DNA from: a virus
Length of the DNA: 64,000 nt
Virus record (IMG/VR): IMGVR_UViG_3300035698_029839
Location: 233,711 to 297,710 of that record
Direction: 5' to 3' (one strand)
The notes beneath the pieces are model-generated. The model made no database searches, was not told the DNA's origin, and was given only the letters and a program-made list of their open reading frames with translations. This document shows, one piece after another, positions 20,588 to 28,087 of this stretch. Both the position numbers and the translations under genes were made by a program. How positions within the stretch are numbered: the stretch's first letter is position 1; the number at the start of each line of letters is the position of its first letter.

Positions 20588-21250
20588 TTATATATTTAAA
20601 AATCCATGATCTAAATCCCAGTGATGATTGGGACAAAGAAACATTAAATTTTTAATATCATTAACAACTTTTAATTTTGTGTTTTTGTTAAATTGATTAA
20701 TAGCTTTAATATGACACAAATCTAATTTGTTATTATATGAACAAAGTGGACATTTATTTGGTTTAAGATTATAAAATTTTGCTATTTGATGAGCATGATT
20801 TCTGATGGATTGATATTTGTGTCTTGCATAGGTAGATGTAAAATCTTTAATATATTTCTCTCCATATTGTTCTATTCTGTTAAGAGTAAGACATTTTTGA
20901 CAATAATGGGTTTTTGATTGAGTTAGATTTTGACATCTTAAACATTTTCTTTTAGGGCGTTTTGGAAAAAGACTATTATTTGTTTTTGCAGCACAGGATC
21001 TAGAACAGTATTTAGGGTTTTTAGTTTTTGTTCCACAAGTAAAACAATTAATTATAGGTCTATTAGGAGCTTTTATTTTTATTATTTCTCCAAAACATTC
21101 TTTTAAAGCATTATTCCATGATCCGAATCTTTTGCTTACAGTCCATTTATCAAAAGATCCATATTTATTATAATCATTTAATGATGGAATTTTTTTTATT
21201 TTAATTTTAACTCTTTTAAGGTCTTCTATAAGTTTATTAGTTGTTATCAT
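20588..21250 (-). CDS. HNH endonuclease with N-terminal DNA-binding repeat
   Basis: 220 residues. N-terminal helix-rich repeat (KIPSLNDYNKYGSFDKWTVSKRFGSWNNALKEC), typical of homing nucleases, two zinc ribbons (CFTCGTK..CSRSC, CLRC..CQKC), then CPLC..LDLCHIKAIN and FLCPNHHWDLDHG HNH residues. Opposite strand to the tRNAs; its 3' end cuts into the tRNA-Gly remnant. Confidence 0.88.
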   Translation of the reverse strand: MITTNKLIEDLKRVKIKIKKIPSLNDYNKYGSFDKWTVSKRFGSWNNALKECFGEIIKIKAPNRPIINCFTCGTKTKNPKYCSRSCAAKTNNSLFPKRPKRKCLRCQNLTQSKTHYCQKCLTLNRIEQYGEKYIKDFTSTYARHKYQSIRNHAHQIAKFYNLKPNKCPLCSYNNKLDLCHIKAINQFNKNTKLKVVNDIKNLMFLCPNHHWDLDHGFLNI

Positions 21251-21273
21251 TATTACTCCTATAGTTTATTTAT

Positions 21274-21346
21274 GGGAATGAAACTCAATTGGACGAGTCT
21301 CACACTTCCACTGTGGGTGTTGCGAGTTCGAATCTCGTCATTCCCT
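21274..21346 (+). tRNA. tRNA-Gly(TCC)
   Basis: Acceptor GGGAATG/CATTCCC, anticodon loop CTTCCAC, T-loop TTCGAAT. Confidence 0.92.
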
Positions 21347-21438
21347 TTACTTATATTTCGGCATAAATGATTTGAATTCCTTTATTTTTATGGAAAAATA
21401 ATAAATTCATTTTCGAAAATGGATAAAATAAATTTAAT

Positions 21439-21510
21439 GCGAAATTGGTGTTAATGATAGCACATATGCTTGCCGAGCATAAGGTAAGAGTTTGAATCTC
21501 TTATTTCGCT
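21439..21510 (+). tRNA. tRNA-Gly(GCC)
   Basis: Acceptor GCGAAAT/ATTTCGC, anticodon loop TTGCCGA, T-loop TTTGAAT. Confidence 0.9.
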
Positions 21511-21515
21511 TTCAA

Positions 21516-21588
21516 GCCCCTGTACCAGAATTGGCATATGGACTGCGTTTAGACCGCAGGGATGGAGGTTCGAGTCCTCTCGGGGGCA
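21516..21588 (+). tRNA. tRNA-Leu(TAG), class I shape
   Basis: Acceptor GCCCCTG/CGGGGGC, anticodon loop TTTAGAC, T-loop TTCGAGT. Variable loop only about 4 nt, whereas bacterial Leu tRNAs have a long variable arm. Confidence 0.85.
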
Positions 21589-21592
21589 TTAT

Positions 21593-21628
21593 TTCCAGAC
21601 AAGTGGTTTTTTAATATTATATGATGTT
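21593..21628 (+). promoter_or_regulatory. CCAGACAA element upstream of 21650
   Basis: Copy of the element just after tRNA-Leu. Confidence 0.6.
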
Positions 21629-21649
21629 AACTATGTAAAAGAGGTAATC

Positions 21650-22030
21650 ATGAAACGTGTACTAACAATGGATGATATTAGAAAAGGGATGTATGTTACT
21701 GTTCTTCAAGGTAAGATAGAGCAGAAAGTAATCCCTACTCTTAATGGTCCTAGAATCGTTGATAAAGAAAATGATTATTGGAACGGAAAAATTTTAGAAG
21801 TTACTGCTGTTGATATGCCTTATATTGTAGTTAAACTCCATACAAACATGAGTTGTTCTACATATTCTCTTGATGTTAGGATTGTCCAGTTTATGCTTCT
21901 TTCTCCAGAATATATTAAAGCTTGTTGTCCTGATATAAAGATTTCTAAAGATCTTTTTTGGAAGGATATTAAAGATGATTCTATAAAGAATGTTAATACT
22001 ACTATTGAAGAGATTTTTAAGGATCTCTAA
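21650..22030 (+). CDS. Hypothetical protein, 126 aa
   Basis: Beta-rich N-terminal half of SH3-like composition (KGMYVTVLQGKI..GKILEVTAVDMPYIVVKL). Ribosome site AAGAGGTAATC. Not recognised. Confidence 0.8.
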   Translation: MKRVLTMDDIRKGMYVTVLQGKIEQKVIPTLNGPRIVDKENDYWNGKILEVTAVDMPYIVVKLHTNMSCSTYSLDVRIVQFMLLSPEYIKACCPDIKISKDLFWKDIKDDSIKNVNTTIEEIFKDL

Positions 22031-22040
22031 CACTGATTTT

Positions 22041-22199
22041 ATGGATATAGAATTACAACAATTAAAAGATGAATTAAGCGTGGTCTCTATGAGATTAGTT
22101 TATGTAACTGAAGATATTTCTATTAAAATGGCTGAAGGGGACAAATTAAATCAAAGAAAAATTGATTTAGTTGAAAAAATAATGAAATTAGAAGATTAA
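22041..22199 (+). CDS. 52-aa coiled-coil protein
   Basis: MDIELQQLKDELSVV..., heptad-like helix. Start set at the ATG 10 nt after the previous stop. Confidence 0.6.
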   Translation: MDIELQQLKDELSVVSMRLVYVTEDISIKMAEGDKLNQRKIDLVEKIMKLED

Positions 22200-22209
22200 C
22201 AAAGATAAA

Positions 22210-22283
22210 GCACCTGTAGTCTAATTGGAGAGGCACTGCGCTTCTAACGCAGATACATGCGGGTTCGAGTCCTGCCAGGTGTA
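22210..22283 (+). tRNA. tRNA-Arg(TCT)
   Basis: Acceptor GCACCTG/CAGGTGT, anticodon loop CTTCTAA, T-loop TTCGAGT. Confidence 0.92.
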
Positions 22284-22288
22284 ATCAA

Positions 22289-22363
22289 GCTCCCGAAGCT
22301 TAAATGGATAAGCATCTCTCTCCTAAAGAGAAGTTTTTGTAGGTTCGAGTCCTATCGGGAGTA
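22289..22363 (+). tRNA. tRNA-Arg(CCT)
   Basis: Acceptor GCTCCCG/CGGGAGT, anticodon stem TCTCT/AGAGA with loop CTCCTAA, T-loop TTCGAGT. Confidence 0.88.
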
Positions 22364-22368
22364 TTAAA

Positions 22369-22441
22369 GCCCCTATAGTATAATCGAATAGAACATCGGC
22401 CTACGAAGCCGAAGATGGGAGTTTGAGTCTTCCTAGGGGCA
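22369..22441 (+). tRNA. tRNA-Arg(ACG)
   Basis: Acceptor GCCCCTA/TAGGGGC, anticodon loop CTACGAA, T-loop TTTGAGT. A34 would need inosine modification by a host TadA. Confidence 0.9.
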
Positions 22442-23074
22442 TTATATTAGTTTTTTAATAATGTTTTTTATATCATTAAAAGCTTGTTTTAGTATTTTGT
22501 CATTAGATACTAAATCTGGAATAACTATTAAGTTGATGTTTTTGTTAGTTGCTATTTTAGTTTTTTTAGAGTCTATGTTTTGTATTTTATTTAATTTAGT
22601 TTGACCATAGATAGGTTTGAAATGAACTATACCATTCCATTCAATAGCCAATTTAAGACTAGGGATAGCAACATCTGTTTCTAATCCATTTAACATAATT
22701 TTATCGTTAGCTAAAATAGTTAAATTAGGAAATTCTTTTACAAGTAAATTGTAAAATTTAGTTTCTATTTTAGATCTACGAGATTTCCTTTTTAATTTGT
22801 TATTATAAGTGGCAGCGCAAGATTTAGAACAAAAAGATTTACCTGATTTAGATTTTTTTATTTCTGATGGAAGAGTTGTTATTTTTTTATTACAAGATCC
22901 ACAAAAGGTTTTTACGAGGTTTATTTGTTTTTTATGATTATTAAAGCATTTTCTATTGCAAAAAGTGTGTTTATATCTATAACTATATTTTCTTATATTG
23001 CGAGTATGATCAGCTAAAATTCTTTCAAATAATTTTTTACAGTAGTAACATTTTAATTTAATAACTTTTCGCAT
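22442..23074 (-). CDS. Vsr/DUF559-like endonuclease with zinc ribbons
   Basis: 210 residues. Three N-terminal Cys clusters, then SKIETKFYNLL...ETDVAIPSLKLAIEWNGIVHFKPIYGQ..LNKIQNIDSKKTKIATNKNINLIVI, the E..D..E.NG.HH core of very-short-patch-repair/DUF559 restriction-like nucleases. In phages such genes are free-standing homing nucleases. Ends exactly at the 3' end of tRNA-Arg(ACG). Confidence 0.85.
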   Translation of the reverse strand: MRKVIKLKCYYCKKLFERILADHTRNIRKYSYRYKHTFCNRKCFNNHKKQINLVKTFCGSCNKKITTLPSEIKKSKSGKSFCSKSCAATYNNKLKRKSRRSKIETKFYNLLVKEFPNLTILANDKIMLNGLETDVAIPSLKLAIEWNGIVHFKPIYGQTKLNKIQNIDSKKTKIATNKNINLIVIPDLVSNDKILKQAFNDIKNIIKKLI

Positions 23075-23173
23075 AGTTTATATCCTGAATTTATTTTTCT
23101 TATTATTTATATATTCTATTAAAAAATCTTAAATCCTTTTTATTTTTTTTCGAGTCCTGAGTGGGACGTTAAT

Positions 23174-23245
23174 AGGTCGGTGGTGTAATGGCTAGCATAT
23201 TGGTCTCCAAAACCGAAGATTAGGGTTCGACTCCCTACCTTCCTG
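23174..23245 (+). tRNA. tRNA-Trp(CCA)
   Basis: Anticodon stem TTGGT/ACCGA, loop CTCCAAA, T-loop TTCGACT. Acceptor AGGTCGG/CCTTCCT has two mismatches. Confidence 0.82.
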
Positions 23246-23249
23246 TTTA

Positions 23250-23282
23250 TTCCAGACAACTGGTTTTTCGTAATGATAGAAT
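23250..23282 (+). promoter_or_regulatory. CCAGACAA element
   Basis: Copy between tRNA-Trp and the sigma-70-like promoter at 23336; no gene starts directly after it. Confidence 0.5.
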
Positions 23283-23335
23283 AAGAGTAGTTAAAAGAGG
23301 TAGTTTGACATTTCTTTCACTTTTTTATTTTTCTC

Positions 23336-23364
23336 TTGAAAGTGAAAGGGTGCTGCCATATAAT
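23336..23364 (+). promoter_or_regulatory. Promoter for the RNA genes at 23372
   Basis: TTGAAA, 17-nt spacer starting GTGAAAGG, TATAAT. The tRNA-like RNA begins 8 nt further on. Confidence 0.7.
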
Positions 23365-23371
23365 AGATGAT

Positions 23372-23513
23372 GAGCAGTGGTAGAAATTGGTATGGCTACA
23401 ATAACATTAGGTAGTTGTATATATCTAGTGGTTGTGTAAGCATTTATATTGTGAACCCCCTTTTTTAAGGTCAGCGGGTCCAAACCGAAACAGGTTTAAG
23501 CCCTGTCTGCTCT
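23372..23513 (+). tRNA. 142-nt tRNA-like RNA with inserted sequence
   Basis: Acceptor GAGCAG/CTGCTC, Leu/Ser-like D-arm GGTAGAAATTGGTATGGCT, variable-arm-like CGG/CCG hairpin, T-arm CAGG-TTTAAGC-CCTG. The anticodon arm region is about 58 nt too long, with several small stems; an intron-like insertion or a non-decoding RNA. Confidence 0.5.
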
Positions 23514-23528
23514 TTATAAGTTAAATAA

Positions 23529-23677
23529 GAAATGAGATAGTAGTTTGGTAAGCTAAAAATTAATGACACGGCTGAGGCAGGGCGACCCCCTACTACGTAG
23601 AGATCGACACTTACTTAGATTTATTTTTACCAGAATAAATTGAAAAAGTTAGTTTTTATCTATCTTATTTCTTTTTT
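23529..23677 (+). ncRNA. Unassigned structured RNA with terminator
   Basis: 12-bp closing stem GAAATGAGATAG/CTATCTTATTTC (one G-T) followed by TTTTTT, a second TAAAAATTAA/TTAGTTTTTA layer and a GTAGTAG/CTACTAC pairing. No frame, not a tRNA. Has the closing-stem-plus-T-run plan of the Y-like RNAs but not their motifs. Confidence 0.5.
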
Positions 23678-23681
23678 ATAT

Positions 23682-23754
23682 GCCCAGGTAGGCCAACGGC
23701 AGAGTCAACGGTCTTAAAAGCCGTAAAGTGGAGGTTCAAATCCTCTCCTGGGCA
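23682..23754 (+). tRNA. tRNA-Leu(TAA), class I shape
   Basis: Acceptor GCCCAGG/CCTGGGC, anticodon loop CTTAAAA, T-loop TTCAAAT, 5-nt variable loop. Same body as the gene at 24004. Confidence 0.85.
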
Positions 23755-23784
23755 TTACGGTTTTTTAAATGTAAGGAGTAAGAA

Positions 23785-23997
23785 ATGTTAGTATTGAGTA
23801 GACAAAAAAATGAATCGATTATGATTAATGATGGAGATAGACTTATAGAGATCTGTATCGTTGATGTGCGTGGTGATAAGGTTCGACTTGGAATAACGGC
23901 TCCAAAAGATATCCCTGTTCATAGAAAAGAAATTTATGAAGCGATTCAAAGAGAAAAAGAAGAAGAACAGAATAAGGATATTTCAGATCCTCTTTAA
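23785..23997 (+). CDS. csrA: CsrA, carbon storage regulator
   Basis: 70 residues, usual length for CsrA (about 60-70). [39 protein letters not shown] are the conserved RNA-contacting strands, including the Arg of VHR. CsrA dimers bind GGA in hairpins near ribosome sites and repress or stabilise mRNAs. Ribosome site AAGGAG. Placed between two Leu tRNAs. Many genes here start after GGAG sites, so both phage and host mRNAs could be targets (inference). Confidence 0.95.
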   Translation: MLVLSRQKNESIMINDGDRLIEICIVDVRGDKVRLGITAPKDIPVHRKEIYEAIQREKEEEQNKDISDPL

Positions 23998-24003
23998 AGA
24001 TAA

Positions 24004-24076
24004 GCCCAGGTAGCCCAACGGCAGAGGCGGTAGACCCAAAATCTATTTAGTGAGAGTTCGAATCTCTCTCTGGGTA
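24004..24076 (+). tRNA. tRNA-Leu(CAA), class I shape
   Basis: Acceptor GCCCAGG/TCTGGGT, anticodon loop CCCAAAA (C33), T-loop TTCGAAT, short variable loop. Diverged duplicate of the gene at 23682. Confidence 0.8.
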
Positions 24077-24077
24077 T

Positions 24078-24110
24078 TTCCAGACAACTGGTTTTTAGAA
24101 AATATAGAAT
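24078..24110 (+). promoter_or_regulatory. CCAGACAA element, start codon adjacent
   Basis: TTCCAGACAA...TAGAAT runs directly into the ATG at 24111 with no ribosome site between. Confidence 0.6.
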
Positions 24111-24347
24111 ATGGTAAAAAAGAAAAAAGAAGCTAAAAAAGAAGAGCTAAGAGAACATATTCTCTCAGAACAAGAGATGTCGGAATTAGCTAAGGCTAAT
24201 GTCAAAAAAGATATGACAGATGGAGACATTTTCAAGATGGTTAGAAATCTTGAAATAGATGGAGTGGACCAAGGATTCAAATTAATCAATAGTTCAGAGT
24301 TCTATTGGGTATTAATGGAATCAAGAGACAAAATTCCAGACAAGTGA
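24111..24347 (+). CDS. 78-aa charged protein
   Basis: Lys-rich N-terminus, helical. No ribosome site: the ATG is fused to the upstream element. Its last codons (IPDK, stop) are supplied by the next element. Confidence 0.7.
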   Translation: MVKKKKEAKKEELREHILSEQEMSELAKANVKKDMTDGDIFKMVRNLEIDGVDQGFKLINSSEFYWVLMESRDKIPDK

Positions 24348-24366
24348 TTTTTCTTAACATAGTGTT
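24334..24366 (+). promoter_or_regulatory. CCAGACAA element upstream of 24415
   Basis: Overlaps the end of the 24111 gene. Confidence 0.6.
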
Positions 24367-24414
24367 ATTGTGTTGTAAAAATAATAATAGTATTTTGATG
24401 GAGGTCAAAAAACG

Positions 24415-26088
24415 ATGATTAAGACAGAGAAAAGAAATTTTGGTATGCATCCTAAGCTCTTGATGGATACCATTCAGAGACAAGCAGGAACACTCCAAAA
24501 AGCCAACCTTGAAGGTGTTATGAATGCTATTGAGGCAGGTAGTCCTGTAGTAAGAATCGAATTTGTAGTAAAGAATGGTATTGCAAGACTTTCCATCGGA
24601 GACGATGGGCGTGGTATTGAATCAAAAAAAGAGGTCGAAGATTTCTTCGAGACCTTTGGAACCCCTCACACTGAAAATGAAACGACTATATGGAAACAAT
24701 TCCGTATGGGTCGTGGCCAAATGTTTGCTTTTGGAAAAAATGTTTGGAGAACATCAACATTCAAAATGATTGTTGATATTAAAAAGCATGGTTTGGAATA
24801 TGAGTTACAAGAAAACCTGCCTTTTGTCAATGGTTGTCAAATCGACATTGAGCTTTATAAAAATCCTGTCGGTTATTCTCATAATAGTATTGAATCATAT
24901 AAAGAATGTATCATGGAACAGGTCAAATTCATGGAAGGTACAATTCTTTTTAATGGGGAGCAAATAAACACTCCTGCTTCTGAATGCTCCTGGGATTTTG
25001 AAGATAAGAATTCCTATTACCTGTTTAATATTGGTGCAGATTTCAAGATATATAATCTTGGAGCATTTGTTATGAAACCCTCTCCCACTGATATGGGAAT
25101 GATGGGCGTAGCTGTTTCCAAGAAACAGTTGAAAGTAAATTTTGCAAGAAATGATATTCAGCATGATTGTGTTACCTATAATGAAATGAAAGCTGTTATC
25201 AAAAAGAATCGTATCAAGAAAACACGGCAGAACAGAAGAAACCTTAATACTTGGGAAAGAATTGCTACCCTCAAAGATTTAAGGGATGGTGGGCAGGAAT
25301 TAAAAGACATACAAACCTTATCTCTTATTCCTACCGCACAAGGGAAATGTATTTCTCTCAATGCTATAAGAAAGTTAAAACAGCAATGGTGTTTTGCTCC
25401 GTTAGGAGACAGATATGCCGATAAGTTAATGGAGAGAGAACAGGCTGTTTGCCTTAACAAGGGAATACTTTCAGACCTTGGTTATACAGGAAAGAAATCT
25501 ATGTTCTTTGTTTGGCTCACAGGTAGTGAAAATGCGTATAGTTATGGTAACACCGAATGGGACGATATCGGAAAACTTTTTGTTGATTTCAAGAGATTGA
25601 GAGACGGAGTATCTGATTCTTATAATATTTTGCCGAATAAAAAATATACTCCCACTGAAAGAAGAATAATCAATGTTATACAAAAGATGAATTGTTGGAC
25701 AGGGAGACAGATATTACTTGGTTATTCTGATACTGCCTCTGCTTGGACAGATGGTTCTACATATATCTGTTTAGACCGTTCCTATCTCAAAGGTAAGAGT
25801 ATGAGTTGGGGTAGAGATATTGGTAGGGTATTATTAACTATGACTCACGAAATGGCTCATGATGAAGATTCAAGAAGAACCCATATTCATGGCCCTGAAT
25901 TTTATGAGAACATGGTGCAAATATTACAGTCTAACAATTCTCCTTTGGCTTATTGTGCTGATTTCAAATATGCTATGGAGAAAAGCAAAATAGAAGAGAA
26001 AAGAACTAAAGAATTAAATAAAATCAAAAAAGCAGAACAAAAAGTAGATGCTAAATTAGGTATTGCAGCAAAAGAAAAGAAAGCATAA
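24415..26088 (+). CDS. GHKL ATPase fused to an HExxH metalloprotease-like region
   Basis: 557 residues. N-terminal GHKL (Hsp90/MutL/histidine-kinase-type) ATP site: N-box LEGVMNAIEAG (about 34-44), G1 DDGRGIE (about 63-69), G2 RMGRGQMFAFG (about 101-111). The middle lacks a recognised domain. C-terminal MTHEMAHDEDSRRTHIHG (about 478-495) is a zinc HExxH motif with a downstream His/Glu (GPEFYENM). A Lys-rich coiled tail ends it. GHKL proteins in phages include T4 RIIA; the added HExxH is unusual. A regulated protease is a reasonable guess, not shown. Ribosome site ATGGAGG. Confidence 0.85.
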   Translation: MIKTEKRNFGMHPKLLMDTIQRQAGTLQKANLEGVMNAIEAGSPVVRIEFVVKNGIARLSIGDDGRGIESKKEVEDFFETFGTPHTENETTIWKQFRMGRGQMFAFGKNVWRTSTFKMIVDIKKHGLEYELQENLPFVNGCQIDIELYKNPVGYSHNSIESYKECIMEQVKFMEGTILFNGEQINTPASECSWDFEDKNSYYLFNIGADFKIYNLGAFVMKPSPTDMGMMGVAVSKKQLKVNFARNDIQHDCVTYNEMKAVIKKNRIKKTRQNRRNLNTWERIATLKDLRDGGQELKDIQTLSLIPTAQGKCISLNAIRKLKQQWCFAPLGDRYADKLMEREQAVCLNKGILSDLGYTGKKSMFFVWLTGSENAYSYGNTEWDDIGKLFVDFKRLRDGVSDSYNILPNKKYTPTERRIINVIQKMNCWTGRQILLGYSDTASAWTDGSTYICLDRSYLKGKSMSWGRDIGRVLLTMTHEMAHDEDSRRTHIHGPEFYENMVQILQSNNSPLAYCADFKYAMEKSKIEEKRTKELNKIKKAEQKVDAKLGIAAKEKKA

Positions 26089-26141
26089 AGCACTGAATAG
26101 ACAAGAGTTATAAAAAGTTTCTTTATTTCTTATTTTTACTC

Positions 26142-26169
26142 TTGACAAAAAAGTGAAATTAAGTATAAT
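26142..26169 (+). promoter_or_regulatory. Sigma-70-like promoter with AGTGAAA
   Basis: TTGACA, 16-nt spacer containing AAGTGAAA, TATAAT; drives the membrane protein and SPFH gene. Confidence 0.75.
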
Positions 26170-26207
26170 AGTAACATTGAAAGTGATTTATATAGAAAGG
26201 GTTTGTT

Positions 26208-26495
26208 ATGTATCCAGTATTCGTCCTGTTGGGGCTATTAATATTAGCCATATGGTTAGTTGTTAAGTTGCTAAAAAGTGCAAAGTTTGACAAGTGGGTT
26301 AAAGACTTGTGTAGTGGGAAAGTTAACACCGAATCACCCAAAGATATTATCAAAGATATTACTAAAGATGAAGATGTTCTTGGGAAAAAGGTAGAGAAGA
26401 ATAAGGAAGTGGCTAAAAAGCTCACAGAAGAATCATCAGGTATTACAGATTTTCTTGGTAGAAAAGAAGAATCAACAGAGAAGGAGGGCAGTTGA
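26208..26495 (+). CDS. Single-pass membrane protein, 95 aa
   Basis: One transmembrane helix (about 4-25), then a long charged helical cytoplasmic-type tail. First gene of a two-gene unit with the SPFH protein, so possibly its partner (inference). Confidence 0.8.
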   Translation: MYPVFVLLGLLILAIWLVVKLLKSAKFDKWVKDLCSGKVNTESPKDIIKDITKDEDVLGKKVEKNKEVAKKLTEESSGITDFLGRKEESTEKEGS

Positions 26496-26603
26496 TGGTA
26501 TAGACTATGGAGGTTGTCTTACATGTGTATGGTAGTAAATGTTGTAGTAAACGTTGTAGTTAAACAAAAATGTTAATATTAAATTAAATTTGGAGCAAAG
26601 GTT

Positions 26604-27938
26604 ATGAAACCTAAACACATTATTATTTTAGCGATTATCGCAATCGCGTGTATCATCGTGGTCTCGTTATTCACAGGTTTTGTTAGTGTTAACGATGGTC
26701 AAAATTGGGTATATCTCCAGTATGTCAACGGAACAGTTAGAATTGTTGATGAGCCTGGGATGTATATGAAAGCTTTTGGTAAGACAAGGGTTTATCCTCG
26801 ATTTATTGAATTTCGTTACAATGATGATCCAGATGACGGAGATAAATCTAAAGAGTCTATCGAAGTTACATATAATGATGGTGGTATGGCAGATGTATCG
26901 ACTTACATTCGTTTAGCAACACCATCATTGAAAGAAAACCGTATCAAATTTCATCAGCAGTTTGGTGGTAATAAGGACAACATTAAGGCATCGACAAAAT
27001 CTTATATGATTGATTGTCTAAAATCGACAGCACCGTTAATGAGTTCTTCAGAAAACCAGTCGGCTCGTAAAGCAGAATTTAAGCAAGTTGTAGAAGGCCA
27101 ATTGAAAAAAGGCACATTCAAAATGCGTAAAGAGCAGATTGTTAGAAAAGACGTAACAGACAAGACGGGTGAAGGCATTACTATTTTTAAGACCGAGATA
27201 GTTAATGATAAAGATGGAATGCCTATTGTCGTTACCTCTTCTCCTATTACTGAAGATTTCGGAATGACAGTTGTTCAGTTTTCTGTTACAGCAACAAATT
27301 ATGACCCAGATACAAAGAAACAGTTTTCAGCTAAGAAAGCATCGTTCTTACTTACGGAACAGGCTAAAGCTGATCGTGAGAAAGAGACTCAAGAACGTCT
27401 GATGGTTGTAGAGAGAGGCTTAAGAGAGAAAGCTGAAGAGACTGCAAAAGCTAATGTATTGAAAGCTAAAGCAGTTATTGCGGCTGAGTTAAAAGCTGAA
27501 GTTGCTCTTCAAACTAAACTTCAAGCTGAAACCGCGGCGGCTATGCAATTATCTGTTGCAAAAATTAACAAAGCAGAACTGTTGATGATTGCAAGTGCTA
27601 AGCTTGAAGTAGCTCAGATTAAGGCTAAAGAAGCTGAACAGGAAAAGATTGCAGCAATCCTGAGAGCAGAAGGTCGTAAGGAAGCTATCGAATTATCAGG
27701 TGATATTACTGAACTCGAAGAAGCTGTGATTGCCGCTGAAGTTAATAAAGCAGCAGCAGTTGCCGAAGCTATGGCTAAGATGCGTGGTCCTGAAGTTGTA
27801 ATCTTTGGTTCAAAAAGTGAAGGTGGTGGCGGTAACGATATCACTCAAGCTCTTTTTCAGTTAAGATTAATGCAAGATGCAGGTCTTATCAAGAAAGTTA
27901 ATGTTGATTCATCAAAGGTTCAGCGTAAAGTTAGGTAA
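26604..27938 (+). CDS. SPFH/band-7 (flotillin/prohibitin-like) membrane protein
   Basis: 444 residues. N-terminal membrane helix (about 5-28), an SPFH domain (about 30-245: QNWVYLQYVNGTVRIVDEPGMYMKAFG...VYPRFIEFRY), then an Ala/Glu/Lys-rich coiled coil (about 245-390) as in flotillins and HflK/C, and a short C-terminal tail. Such proteins form membrane rings or cages and often control FtsH-type proteases. Ribosome site TTTGGAGC. Together with the upstream GHKL-HExxH gene this may form a membrane quality-control or exclusion module. Confidence 0.88.
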   Translation: MKPKHIIILAIIAIACIIVVSLFTGFVSVNDGQNWVYLQYVNGTVRIVDEPGMYMKAFGKTRVYPRFIEFRYNDDPDDGDKSKESIEVTYNDGGMADVSTYIRLATPSLKENRIKFHQQFGGNKDNIKASTKSYMIDCLKSTAPLMSSSENQSARKAEFKQVVEGQLKKGTFKMRKEQIVRKDVTDKTGEGITIFKTEIVNDKDGMPIVVTSSPITEDFGMTVVQFSVTATNYDPDTKKQFSAKKASFLLTEQAKADREKETQERLMVVERGLREKAEETAKANVLKAKAVIAAELKAEVALQTKLQAETAAAMQLSVAKINKAELLMIASAKLEVAQIKAKEAEQEKIAAILRAEGRKEAIELSGDITELEEAVIAAEVNKAAAVAEAMAKMRGPEVVIFGSKSEGGGGNDITQALFQLRLMQDAGLIKKVNVDSSKVQRKVR

Positions 27939-27973
27939 TATATTACACCCCATGACCTCCATGGGATACTATA

Positions 27974-28007
27974 AGCCCCTCTATCGTAATGGTAGCGGGG
28001 TTTTTTT
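27974..28007 (+). terminator. Intrinsic terminator
   Basis: GCCCC...GCGGGG-type stem with a tRNA-like TCGTAATGGTA loop, then TTTTTTT. Confidence 0.8.
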
Positions 28008-28011
28008 ATAA

Positions 28012-28043
28012 TTCCAGACAAGTGGTTTTTTATTGCGGTGGTA
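28012..28043 (+). promoter_or_regulatory. CCAGACAA element upstream of 28088
   Basis: Copy directly after the terminator. Confidence 0.6.
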
Positions 28044-28087
28044 TGAGAAATGAAATAAAATGAAATTATTAGAAATGGAGAAATGAA

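Noticed and set aside
23785-23997. Other short reading frames opposite or inside tRNA genes
   Set aside because: Many open frames cross tRNAs (for example around 12292-12477 or 17623-17853) but have no ribosome sites and are shadows of the RNA genes.
12299-24076. CRISPR array or other short regular repeats
   Set aside because: The many repeated motifs are tRNA T-arms and Y-like stems with unequal spacing; no identical repeats with equal spacers are present.
24415-26088. MutL or Hsp90 assignment
   Set aside because: The GHKL motifs are shared with these, but the rest of the protein and the HExxH motif do not match either family.
13340-26095. AGCACTGA as a regulatory repeat
   Set aside because: Four loose occurrences (about 13353, 17685, 18606, 26088) have no common position relative to genes; too few to claim.
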